Shown here: positions 1 through 5,369 of the stretch, one piece after another
How the letters are laid out: every line of letters starts with the position of its first letter
How positions within the stretch are numbered: position 1 is the stretch's first letter
From: Gemmatimonadota bacterium
GTDB lineage: Bacteria > Gemmatimonadota > Gemmatimonadetes > Gemmatimonadales > GWC2-71-9
Direction of reading: 5' to 3'
NCBI GenBank assembly: GCA_027294815.1
Contig: JAPULP010000166.1
Coordinates: 1 to 5,369 of the forward strand
DNA: 5,369 bases
Notes under the pieces: model-generated
Database searches by the model: none
The model's input: the letters and a program-made list of their open reading frames with translations, nothing else
What the model was told of the DNA's origin: nothing
Made by a program: the position numbers and the translations under genes

Positions 1-64
1 ACTTCCGAGTCCGGAAGTACCCGTAACCACCAAGGCCAAGTGCCAATATGAGTTCAAGCCCCAT
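1..64 (-). CDS. 5' end of an unidentified gene with a hydrophobic N-terminus (runs off the window)
   Basis: The first 21 codons read MGLELILALGLGGYGYFRTRK and then leave the left edge. The ATG at 62-64 follows a near-perfect ribosome binding site, GGGAGGA at 72-78 on the minus strand, with seven bases between. That is the strongest such site in the window and is the main reason for calling a gene. The hydrophobic run ending in Arg/Lys looks like a membrane anchor or a signal sequence with basic residues on the inside. The gene lies downstream of the PLP-enzyme gene on the same strand, after a gap of 136 bp. Too little is visible to name a family. Confidence 0.6.
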   Translation of the reverse strand, partial: MGLELILALGLGGYGYFRTRK

Positions 65-200
65 CTGATTGTCCTCCCAATGTCCCAGTACGAAACGTAC
101 CATTTCTGAGTTTCAGGAGCCAGTTTTTGCGAACTCCGTCAATACAGTCTAGCCTAGATCTCGCTCCCTCCAAAGCCTTCTTCGCCGTCTCGGGCTCGCC
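65..200. other. Intergenic gap with a small palindrome before the left-edge gene
   Basis: No gene is seen here. The gap holds a perfect short inverted repeat, GTACG-AAA-CGTAC, at 88-100, ten bases upstream of the GGGAGGA ribosome binding site. A second one, TCTAG-C-CTAGA, lies at 148-158. A TTGACG hexamer reads on the minus strand at 137-142, but no matching -10 box lies at 16-18 bp from it. No hairpin with a T-run terminates the PLP-enzyme gene, so read-through into the left-edge gene is possible. Confidence 0.3.
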
Positions 201-1349
201 CTACAAATCTAGCGCCGATCGTAGAGCATCGACGTCGTCTTGGTCGTTATAAAGATACGGTGCGACCCGAATGGCGTTGCCCCGCACCGCAACCGACACC
301 TGTTCGGCGGCCAACCGCTCGCGGAGAGCTGTCTCGTCCATGCCCTCCGGAACCCGGAATCCGAACATGTGCGGGCTGCGCCACCGCTCTTCGGTCACCT
401 GGAATCCGGCGTGCTCCAAGTCATCGACCAATCCGCCGATCAACGTTCGACAATATTCGTCGACATTGTCGACCCCCCACTCCTGGAGCTGTTCCAGCGC
501 GGCAACGAACATCGGGGTCAAGATGAAGTTACTCGCCTCGCCGACATCGAACCGGGACGCACCCGGCCTGTATTCGTCCTGGTAATCCACCAAACGGCTG
601 AAGTCCTCGCTCCCCACGCGTGCCTTCCAACCTTCTTCCAACGGCACGCCGTCGTCGTAACGCGGACCGTAGTATGCCGCTCCGATGGAGTACGGGCCCC
701 CAATCCATTTGTATGCGGCACATACGACGGCATCAGGTTGAAGAAGCTGTACGTCGAACGGTACCGCACCGATGGACTGCGTACCGTCTATCACCAGTGC
801 CGCGCCGACCTCGCGCGCGCGGTGCGCCACAGCCTCGAGGTCGAAGCGTGTTCCGTCGGTCCAGTGCACGTTCGGAACAGCGACGACCGCTGTCGCGTTA
901 TCAATGGCATCGAGCAACTCGGCATTCCAACTTTCGGCTCTCCGGGCCGCCTCGGTTCCGGGAGCGACCACTTTCAACTCGGCGCCGGTCTCGCTGCATC
1001 GTCGTCGCCAGGGATAGACGTGAGACGGGAATTGGTCGATGAGAGTCACCACGTTCTGTGCGGCCGTGAGGTGCGTGTTTCGGGCGACGGTCGAAATGCC
1101 ATAGGACACCGCTGGGATGACCGCGATCCGCGAGGCCTCTGGAACACCGATGAGGTCGGCGAACAACTTGCGTACATCGTTGGGTCCCTGAAAAAAATCG
1201 TCCGGCGTGATATCCGCCGGCATGGTTTTGCGACGGATTCCGTCGACCCCGGCAGCCTGCACACGTTTCGACAGCGGGGACATGTACGCGCAGTTCAGGT
1301 AATGTCGTCCTGGCGGTATGGAGAACAGGTCTTTCTTGCAGGGAATCAT
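201..1349 (-). CDS. Class V aminotransferase-family PLP enzyme (isopenicillin-N-epimerase/EgtE-like, not a canonical cysteine desulfurase)
   Basis: A 382-residue fold-type-I pyridoxal-phosphate enzyme. In order it shows YLNCAYMSPL (residues 17-26, the substrate-binding N-terminal strand), SYGIS (82-86, phosphate cup), NVHWTDG (160-166), VIDGTQSIG (186-194, with Asp188 for the pyridine nitrogen and Gln191), and AAYKWIGGP (211-219, with Lys214 forming the Schiff base). Near the end, VRGNAIRVAPYLYN (355-368) contributes Arg361 for carboxylate binding. The active-site cysteine loop of NifS/IscS/SufS enzymes, which would precede that Arg, is absent, so sulfur transfer from cysteine is unlikely. 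Better matches are class V lyases or epimerases such as isopenicillin-N-epimerase-like or EgtE-like (C-S lyase) proteins. The ATG at 1349 is preferred to the TTG at 1391, because relatives characteristically begin MIPC and a candidate -10 box lies so close to the TTG that it would be almost leaderless. No strong ribosome binding site is seen. The substrate is unknown. Confidence 0.9.
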   Translation of the reverse strand: MIPCKKDLFSIPPGRHYLNCAYMSPLSKRVQAAGVDGIRRKTMPADITPDDFFQGPNDVRKLFADLIGVPEASRIAVIPAVSYGISTVARNTHLTAAQNVVTLIDQFPSHVYPWRRRCSETGAELKVVAPGTEAARRAESWNAELLDAIDNATAVVAVPNVHWTDGTRFDLEAVAHRAREVGAALVIDGTQSIGAVPFDVQLLQPDAVVCAAYKWIGGPYSIGAAYYGPRYDDGVPLEEGWKARVGSEDFSRLVDYQDEYRPGASRFDVGEASNFILTPMFVAALEQLQEWGVDNVDEYCRTLIGGLVDDLEHAGFQVTEERWRSPHMFGFRVPEGMDETALRERLAAEQVSVAVRGNAIRVAPYLYNDQDDVDALRSALDL

Positions 1350-1402
1350 GGTCGAGTTGAATTCGAGGTAGACCGAAAGGTAACGCCCCAACCAAACCCG
1401 TC

Positions 1403-1410
1403 TTTATATA
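1403..1410 (-). promoter_or_regulatory. Candidate -10 box (TATATAAA) for the PLP-enzyme gene
   Basis: The minus strand reads TTATATAAAGA, an AT island within GC-rich DNA, inside the 197-bp region between two divergent genes. Transcription starting about 7 bp downstream would give a leader of about 45-50 nt to the ATG at 1349, and almost none to the TTG at 1391. No good TTGACA-like -35 box is seen at 16-18 bp. The same intergenic stretch has the palindromes CTCGT-C-ACGAG (1431-1441) and GGGACGTCCC (1453-1462), and the small stem GTTGC/GCAAC (1508-1524), any of which could be an operator for either gene. I see no convincing promoter for the plus-strand barrel gene. Confidence 0.35.
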
Positions 1411-1546
1411 AGGAACGCGGATCTCCGACGCTCGTCACGAGTCCGGTATGGCGGGACGTCCCCTCTGAGGTTACGATTTGGCACCTTTGCGGCACAGAAT
1501 GGTACTTGTTGCTGACACGGCAACTCTGAAACGAAATTACCACATC

Positions 1547-2929
1547 ATGCGAATCATATTCATTCTGTCAATGGCGCTGACATCGTTCAGCGCGCAGCTC
1601 GACGCGAGGCAAGGCGAAGAGGAAACTCAGAGCTCACGAGCCCAGCGGTCGTTTGTGACCCTCGCGCTGGCTCTAGGAGCAAACGGGTACAACCGTGTCG
1701 AAGGCCTTCCCTTCGAGTTTGGCGTCACCGCCCGATCGGAGGGCCCGGAGCCGTTTCGGGGGCGTGCCGTGACAATTCTCCGGACGGCACCCGCCTTTGG
1801 CCTGGACGCGGTCGGCTATTCGATCCGAGGCGAAAAACTCTTTCTCGGATCGAGACGGCTGGTCGTTGGCGCAGAAGGGTATTCGGAACTGCGGGCCATC
1901 GAAGGCCGTGGTGTATCGAGCATCGAGAACTCCTTCAGTGCGGCGATCTTCCACACCGATTATCGCGACTACTACAATCGTCAGGGATTCGTCGGGTACG
2001 CCACTTACGCACCCCGCAACTCCTCCTTTTCCGCGGGCGTCGAGATCCGCACCGAGCGACACGACGTCATACCAAGCGGTAACCCGGAGTCGGTGTTCGA
2101 CAACAGGAAGCTCTGGCGCGCGCAGCCGCTGGTCGCGGACGGGAGAGTGCACTCGGGCTCGGCGTCGATTCGGTACGACAACCGGGAGCGTCGTCGGCTC
2201 GACCGAGGAAGCGGATGGCTGATCGACGCCGAGATCATGCACGCGTTCGGCGGGGATCTCACCTTTACAGACGTGGTACTCGTGTTGTCCGACAACATGG
2301 CCGGCCCACCGATTACCGGTCTCCCGACGATGGAGGCCACGTTTACCAAGGCCTCTCTGGACGCCCGGCGTTACAACGAGATTGGTGACGTCAGCCTCAA
2401 TTTCCGGCTTGCGGTCGGCGGCGTGCTCAACAACGAGGCTCTCCCACCGCAATTCCAGCACGCCCTCGGCGGTGTGGGAAGCCTGCCGGGACTGCCCGAC
2501 TTTGCCAAAGATCCCGCCACGATGACACCGGCCATGGATTGTGGCGCGCGCAATTTCTTTGTCCGCACGGCGGGCATGAACCAGTTGAGCGCCAACTTCT
2601 TTCCCTTCTACGGCTGCGATCGGTACGTCTTGTTTCAGGCACAACTCGAGGGCTATTTCGGGTTTGAGATCGCCGACACCGACCTCGATTTTCGCGACGA
2701 GGGATTGGCGGTGAACCTCGAACTGATTCCAAGGTGGATCGTGTTCTTCGACGCCGCGCAGGCATGGGCGCTCAACAACATCGGTCCGTTTCTGCGAAAC
2801 GACGAAAGCCGACGCTACGACGCAGGCGGCGGTATCGCCTTCGGCGACCTGGGATTCTACTTGGGCGTTCCTCTCGCCGGAGACGACAAAGACGTGCGGT
2901 TTGTCGTGAGGCTTGGGGGACGATTCTAA
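1547..2929 (+). CDS. Outer-membrane beta-barrel protein, Omp85/BamA-TamA (D15 surface antigen)-like, no POTRA domains
   Basis: A 460-residue protein with a short signal peptide (MRIIFILSMALTSFSA, cleavage probably after Ala16 or Ala20). It is followed by alternating hydrophobic/polar strands typical of an outer-membrane barrel and ends in a C-terminal Phe (VVRLGGRF), the usual barrel assembly signal. The segment YDNRERRRLDRGSGWLIDAE (residues 210-229) resembles the YDxRD...GW strand pair of Omp85 barrels. LGGVGSLPGLPDF (307-319) resembles the GG..SLRGF loop-6 motif, but a Pro stands where the conserved Arg is expected. Cys332 and Cys357 could form a disulfide in a surface loop. At this length no POTRA repeats fit. 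The ATG at 1547 is preferred over the TTG at 1478 because it puts the signal peptide at the N-terminus; the ribosome binding site is weak. It is probably co-transcribed with the amidase that follows. A transport, assembly or anchoring role is possible, and the exact function is unknown. Confidence 0.8.
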   Translation: MRIIFILSMALTSFSAQLDARQGEEETQSSRAQRSFVTLALALGANGYNRVEGLPFEFGVTARSEGPEPFRGRAVTILRTAPAFGLDAVGYSIRGEKLFLGSRRLVVGAEGYSELRAIEGRGVSSIENSFSAAIFHTDYRDYYNRQGFVGYATYAPRNSSFSAGVEIRTERHDVIPSGNPESVFDNRKLWRAQPLVADGRVHSGSASIRYDNRERRRLDRGSGWLIDAEIMHAFGGDLTFTDVVLVLSDNMAGPPITGLPTMEATFTKASLDARRYNEIGDVSLNFRLAVGGVLNNEALPPQFQHALGGVGSLPGLPDFAKDPATMTPAMDCGARNFFVRTAGMNQLSANFFPFYGCDRYVLFQAQLEGYFGFEIADTDLDFRDEGLAVNLELIPRWIVFFDAAQAWALNNIGPFLRNDESRRYDAGGGIAFGDLGFYLGVPLAGDDKDVRFVVRLGGRF

Positions 2930-2969
2930 AGGACGGGGCGGGAGCAGAATTCATTCTGAAGAGGGTGCG

Positions 2970-4679
2970 ATGACAAATACAGCGACCGGATTGAACGACC
3001 TCGATCGTCGGAGTTTCATGACGTACCTCTCGGTGCTCGGCATCGGCGGTACCGGGCTGTGGCAACGGGCCCGACAAGAAGGGTCCGTCACCAAAGACAT
3101 GATCGCGCAAGCGGAAGGTGTGTTCGGGCTGGAGTTCACGGACGAGGAACGTGAGCTGATGGTCAGGAATCTGAACCGGAACATCACCTCGTACGAGGCC
3201 CTCCGCACGCATGACATCCCGAATTCGGTGCCGCCGGCGATCGTGTTCGACCCCGTGCTTCCGAGCATGAAACTGCCAACGGAGGAACGAGAGTTCCGCT
3301 ACACGCGCCCGACTGGCGTTTCTCGACCGGCCAACCTCGAGGAATTGGCTTTCGAACCGGTAACCGTGCTGAGCGAGTTGGTTCGAACCAAACAAGTCGC
3401 GTCGACCGAACTCACCCGGATGTACCTCGATCGGCTGAAGCGACACGGCCCGACGCTCGAGTGTGTCATCACACTGACCGAGGAACGCGCGCTGCGACAG
3501 GCGCGCCAGGCCGACGCAGAGATAGCGCTCGGAAAATACCGCGGGCCATTGCACGGGATTCCATGGGGCGCCAAGGATCTTCTCACGGTGAGGGAGTACC
3601 GCACCACGTGGGGCGCTAAACCATACGAGACCCAGCAACTCGACGACAACGCGACGGTGGTCGAACGGCTCGACGACGCCGGAGCGGTCCTGGTAGCCAA
3701 ACTGACACTGGGCGCCCTGGCGCAAGGCGATGTGTGGTACGGCGGCCGGACACGCAACCCGTGGAATTTGGAACAGGGTTCGTCGGGATCGTCAGCCGGA
3801 CCTGCCTCCGCGACGGTGGCAGGGCTCGTGGGATTTAGTATCGGGAGCGAGACTTTGGGATCGATCGTCTCACCGGCCACGCGATGCGGGGCGAGCGCAC
3901 TGCGCCCCACGTTCGGACGCGTAAGTCGGCATGGCGCGATGGCGCTCTCGTGGACCATGGACAAATTGGGACCCCTTTGCCGCAGCGTCGAAGACTGCGC
4001 CCTCGTGCTACACGCCATCCACGGCGCTGACGGAAAAGACCCCACGGCACGCGACGTTCCGTTCAACTGGGATCCCGAGATCGAACTGTCCCAGCTGCGG
4101 ATTGGCTACTTGAAGTCGGTATTCGACGAAGAACCGTCCGAGCAGCAGCGCGAAAGCCGCGCCGCCGATTTTCTCGCTCTCGATGTGTTGCGCAATCTCG
4201 GGGCAGAGCTGATTCCGTTTGAACTGCCGGACGACCTCCCCATCGGCGCCATGCGGATCATTCTGAGCGCCGAAGCCGGGACAGCGTTCAACGACCTGAC
4301 ACTGAGCGGCCGCGACGACGAGCTGGTCCGTCAAGGCCCCGGTGGCTGGCCCAATTCGTTCCGCACCGCGCGCATGATTCCGGCCGTAGAGTACATCCAA
4401 GCCAACCGGTTGCGCACCATCGCCATGGGCGCTTTGGAGTCGCGATTCGCTGGCATTGACGTGTTCGTCGCACCAACGCGCGGCGGGCAAACGCTGTTGC
4501 TCACCAACCTCACCGGACACCCGACCGTTGTCGTGCCAAGCGGTTTCCGCGAGAACGGTACACCCATGAGCATTTCATTCGTCGGCAAGCTCTTCGGCGA
4601 AGCAGACGCGTTAGCGGTGGCCAAGGCTTTCCAGGATGCGACGGGGCTTCACAGGAGAAAGCCGGAGCGGTTTGTGTAG
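2970..4679 (+). CDS. Tat-exported amidase-signature (AS) family amidase
   Basis: A 569-residue amide hydrolase of the amidase-signature family, related to GatA and fatty-acid amide hydrolase. The N-terminus has a twin-arginine motif (DRRSFM, residues 12-17) followed by a hydrophobic stretch (TYLSVLGIGGTGLW), which suggests Tat export to the periplasm. An AS domain spans roughly residues 125-565. The catalytic Lys202 lies in GIPWGAKDLL, the cis-Ser is Ser274 in GSSGSSAGPASA, and the nucleophile is Ser298 in ETLGSIVSPA; the Ser274-Ser298 distance of 24 equals that in FAAH. The family C-terminal block TNLTGHPTVVVPSGF is also present. The ATG at 2970 is chosen because a GAGGG ribosome binding site sits four bases upstream; the upstream TTG at 2913 would overlap the preceding gene and bury the signal. 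It follows the outer-membrane gene by 40 bp, so the two are probably co-transcribed. The substrate cannot be told from sequence, and a true GatA is unlikely because of the export signal and the absence of gatB/gatC nearby. Confidence 0.93.
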   Translation: MTNTATGLNDLDRRSFMTYLSVLGIGGTGLWQRARQEGSVTKDMIAQAEGVFGLEFTDEERELMVRNLNRNITSYEALRTHDIPNSVPPAIVFDPVLPSMKLPTEEREFRYTRPTGVSRPANLEELAFEPVTVLSELVRTKQVASTELTRMYLDRLKRHGPTLECVITLTEERALRQARQADAEIALGKYRGPLHGIPWGAKDLLTVREYRTTWGAKPYETQQLDDNATVVERLDDAGAVLVAKLTLGALAQGDVWYGGRTRNPWNLEQGSSGSSAGPASATVAGLVGFSIGSETLGSIVSPATRCGASALRPTFGRVSRHGAMALSWTMDKLGPLCRSVEDCALVLHAIHGADGKDPTARDVPFNWDPEIELSQLRIGYLKSVFDEEPSEQQRESRAADFLALDVLRNLGAELIPFELPDDLPIGAMRIILSAEAGTAFNDLTLSGRDDELVRQGPGGWPNSFRTARMIPAVEYIQANRLRTIAMGALESRFAGIDVFVAPTRGGQTLLLTNLTGHPTVVVPSGFRENGTPMSISFVGKLFGEADALAVAKAFQDATGLHRRKPERFV

Positions 4680-4772
4680 GGAGCAGTAGAGGCAGGGGAG
4701 GCAGTAGAGGCAGGGGAGGCGGAACCCAGCCCTCCTCTGCCTCCTCTGCCTCCCCTGCCTCCTCTGCCTCTC
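4680..4772. repeat. 9-bp tandem repeats arranged as a large imperfect hairpin between convergent genes
   Basis: Left of a short centre (GGAACCCAG, 4721-4729) are 9-bp units: GGAGCAGTA, GAGGCAGGG, GAGGCAGTA, GAGGCAGGG, then GAGGC (4680-4720). Right of it are units of the same period on the other strand: CCTCCTCTG twice, CCTCCCCTG, CCTCCTCTG, then CCTCTC (4731-4772). The arms pair over about 38 bp with roughly six mismatches, including a run of 16 perfect pairs. The element starts one base after the amidase TAG and ends on the stop codon of the selenoprotein gene, so it fills the whole gap. It may act as a two-way transcription terminator, although no T-run follows on either strand. It could instead be a dispersed palindromic repeat. 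Confidence 0.8.
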
Positions 4773-5353
4773 TAGCCCTCTCCCCAATTCTTGATGAACA
4801 CCTCCGGCTCCACACCCAACGCGTCCGCCATGCGCGAGATGTAGTTGAAGTAGGCGATCACCTGCGTCGCGTCGTGGATCGCCGTGTCATTCAATCCGTG
4901 CGCACGCAACGCGTCGAGATCTTCTACGCTGGAGGAGTGCTGGTGGTGCGTGAGTTTGGCCGCGTACTCACACAGCGCGCGATTGGTCTCCGACAGCGGC
5001 GCGTCACGCCAATTGCGCGCCACGGCGTGCACCAGCGCATCCGCACCGTCGGCGCCTAGTTGTTCTTCATCGACCTCTGCCCGGAGGTCGTGCGCGTGTG
5101 CCTGCGTTCAGTAACGACAGTTCAGCTCTGCAGACACCACGGTGGCCAGCAGCTCGCGTTGGAACCTCGAGAGCGGCGACCGCCCGAACATGATGGATGC
5201 GTAAAAATCCATGCTGGTCTTCAAGACCAGCGGATTGACGCTCATCACCTGGATGATGTTCCACACGCGCCCCGCCCGCTCGATGGCTTTGTCGAGCTCC
5301 CGTTTGAGCGCTCCGGTGGCTCGATCCGGGGTGACCTCCTCAATCCACGCCAT
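4772..5353 (-). CDS. AhpD-like / carboxymuconolactone decarboxylase (CMD) family selenoprotein, Sec at codon 82 (in-frame TGA)
   Basis: One 193-residue protein is read if the TGA at 5108-5110 is decoded as selenocysteine; the final stop is TAG at 4772-4774. The start is ATG at 5351-5353, preceded by an AGGA-type ribosome binding site. The N-terminal half (starting MAWIEEVTPDRATG, then the stretch GRVWNIIQVMSVNP and IMFGRSPLSR) and the C-terminal half (GLNDTAIHDATQVIAYFNYI, then SRMADALGVEPEVF) match the two ends of the 'peroxidase-related' CMD/AhpD family, and the whole has the usual length of about 190 residues. The redox motif reads Cys79-Arg-Tyr-Sec82, with Glu67 twelve residues before Cys79 and His86 four residues after Sec82. 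This is the spacing of the Glu, CxxC and His active-site residues of Mycobacterium AhpD. Family members are small, all-helical, cytosolic, oligomeric thiol redox enzymes, so the likely role is peroxide or disulfide reduction; the substrate is unknown. A pseudogene or sequencing error is the alternative, but both halves stay in frame with no other lesion and a SECIS-like hairpin follows the TGA. Confidence 0.88.
5071..5090 (-). promoter_or_regulatory. Bacterial SECIS-like stem-loop for UGA recoding
   Basis: In the mRNA, 17 nt after the UGA, CGACCUC (5090-5084) pairs perfectly with GAGGUCG (5077-5071) around the six-base loop CGGGCA (5083-5078). The apical loop begins 24 nt after the UGA and its second base is G. 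Both fit the known bacterial SECIS pattern, which has a small loop with a G in its first two bases placed roughly 16-37 nt from the UGA. SelB with Sec-tRNA would bind here. The hairpin lies inside the coding region and encodes the residues His-Asp-Leu-Arg-Ala-Glu-Val-Asp. Binding was not tested; this is a match by eye. Confidence 0.78.
5108..5110 (-). other. UGA selenocysteine codon (Sec82) in the CxxU motif
   Basis: The minus strand reads AAC TGT CGT TAC TGA ACG CAG GCA, that is Asn-Cys-Arg-Tyr-UGA-Thr-Gln-Ala. The TGA takes the position of the second Cys in the AhpD/CMD CxxC motif, and cysteine codons (TGC/TGT) differ from TGA by one base. The other three complete genes here contain about 1,400 codons with no internal TGA and use TGG for Trp, so a genome-wide UGA reassignment is unlikely. 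The recoding call rests on this position, the open frame on both sides, and the downstream hairpin. Confidence 0.87.
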
Positions 5354-5369
5354 AACCGTCCTATCCGCA

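Noticed and set aside
1..18. Perfect inverted repeat ACTTCCG-AGTC-CGGAAGT at the left edge
   Set aside because: It lies inside the coding part of the truncated gene, is short, and has no T-run, so it may be a coincidence of coding sequence.
1478..1500. Possible sigma-54 promoter (TTTGGCACCTTTGC)
   Set aside because: The GG and GC elements are separated by only 7 bases rather than the 10 required for the -24/-12 pattern.
240..1529. Long plus-strand open frame (429 codons) opposite the PLP-enzyme gene
   Set aside because: It lies antisense to a gene with clear PLP-enzyme motifs, its translation shows no recognisable domain, and it runs across the divergent promoter region. It is a product of GC-rich codon bias.
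1673..2644. Minus-strand open frame (323 codons) opposite the barrel gene
   Set aside because: Its translation is rich in Arg/Val and lacks any family motif, while the plus strand has a signal peptide and barrel features.
2772..3725. Minus-strand open frame (317 codons) opposite the barrel/amidase junction
   Set aside because: It covers the 3' end of one gene and the 5' half of the amidase, shows no domain, and has no ribosome binding site that I can see.
4510..4815. Minus-strand frame with an AEEAEEAGEAEEAEEG-like repeat peptide
   Set aside because: The peptide repeat is only a translation of the 9-bp DNA repeat, and the frame overlaps the ends of two well-supported genes.
4772..5110. Frameshift or decayed pseudogene as the explanation of the split CMD gene
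   Set aside because: Both halves are in the same frame, no other stop or indel is present, the active-site residues are kept, and the stop is TGA at the redox cysteine with a SECIS-like hairpin behind it.

Overview
The window carries five protein-coding features from a GC-rich Gram-negative (diderm) bacterium. An outer-membrane beta-barrel protein and a twin-arginine (Tat) export signal both point to a diderm. The overall look of the proteins recalls Gemmatimonadota or Acidobacteriota, but that placement is an impression and not a proof. All three fully readable ordinary genes use the standard code and end in TAG or TAA.

Layout. (1) 1-64, minus strand: the first 21 codons of a gene running off the left edge, with a strong ribosome binding site and a hydrophobic N-terminus. 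(2) 201-1349, minus: a fold-type-I PLP enzyme of the class V aminotransferase family, lacking the cysteine loop of cysteine desulfurases. (3) 1350-1546: a divergent control region with a candidate -10 box for the minus-strand gene and several short palindromes. (4) 1547-2929, plus: a secreted outer-membrane beta-barrel resembling the C-terminal barrel of Omp85/BamA/TamA proteins but without POTRA domains. (5) 2970-4679, plus: an amidase-signature hydrolase with an N-terminal Tat-like signal and an intact Lys-cisSer-Ser triad, 40 bp behind the barrel gene and probably in the same operon. (6) 4680-4772: an imperfect hairpin made of 9-bp tandem repeats filling the whole gap between two convergent genes. 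(7) 4772-5353, minus: an AhpD-like/carboxymuconolactone decarboxylase (CMD) family protein interrupted by one in-frame TGA.

The main discovery is the last gene. It looks like two small unrelated ORFs (5108-5353 and 4772-5032), but they are one 193-residue protein. The TGA lies exactly where the second cysteine of the family's CxxC redox motif belongs, giving Cys79-Arg-Tyr-Sec82. The Glu and His that complete the AhpD-type active site are both present at the right spacing. Seventeen nucleotides after the UGA, the mRNA can form a perfect 7-bp stem with a 6-nt loop whose second base is G, which fits the bacterial SECIS pattern. I therefore read it as a selenoprotein, and the host should encode SelA, SelB, SelD and tRNA-Sec elsewhere.

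No single pathway visibly links the genes. The barrel and the exported amidase may work together in the envelope, and the selenoprotein is a separate convergent unit that probably has a thiol/selenol peroxidase or other redox role.
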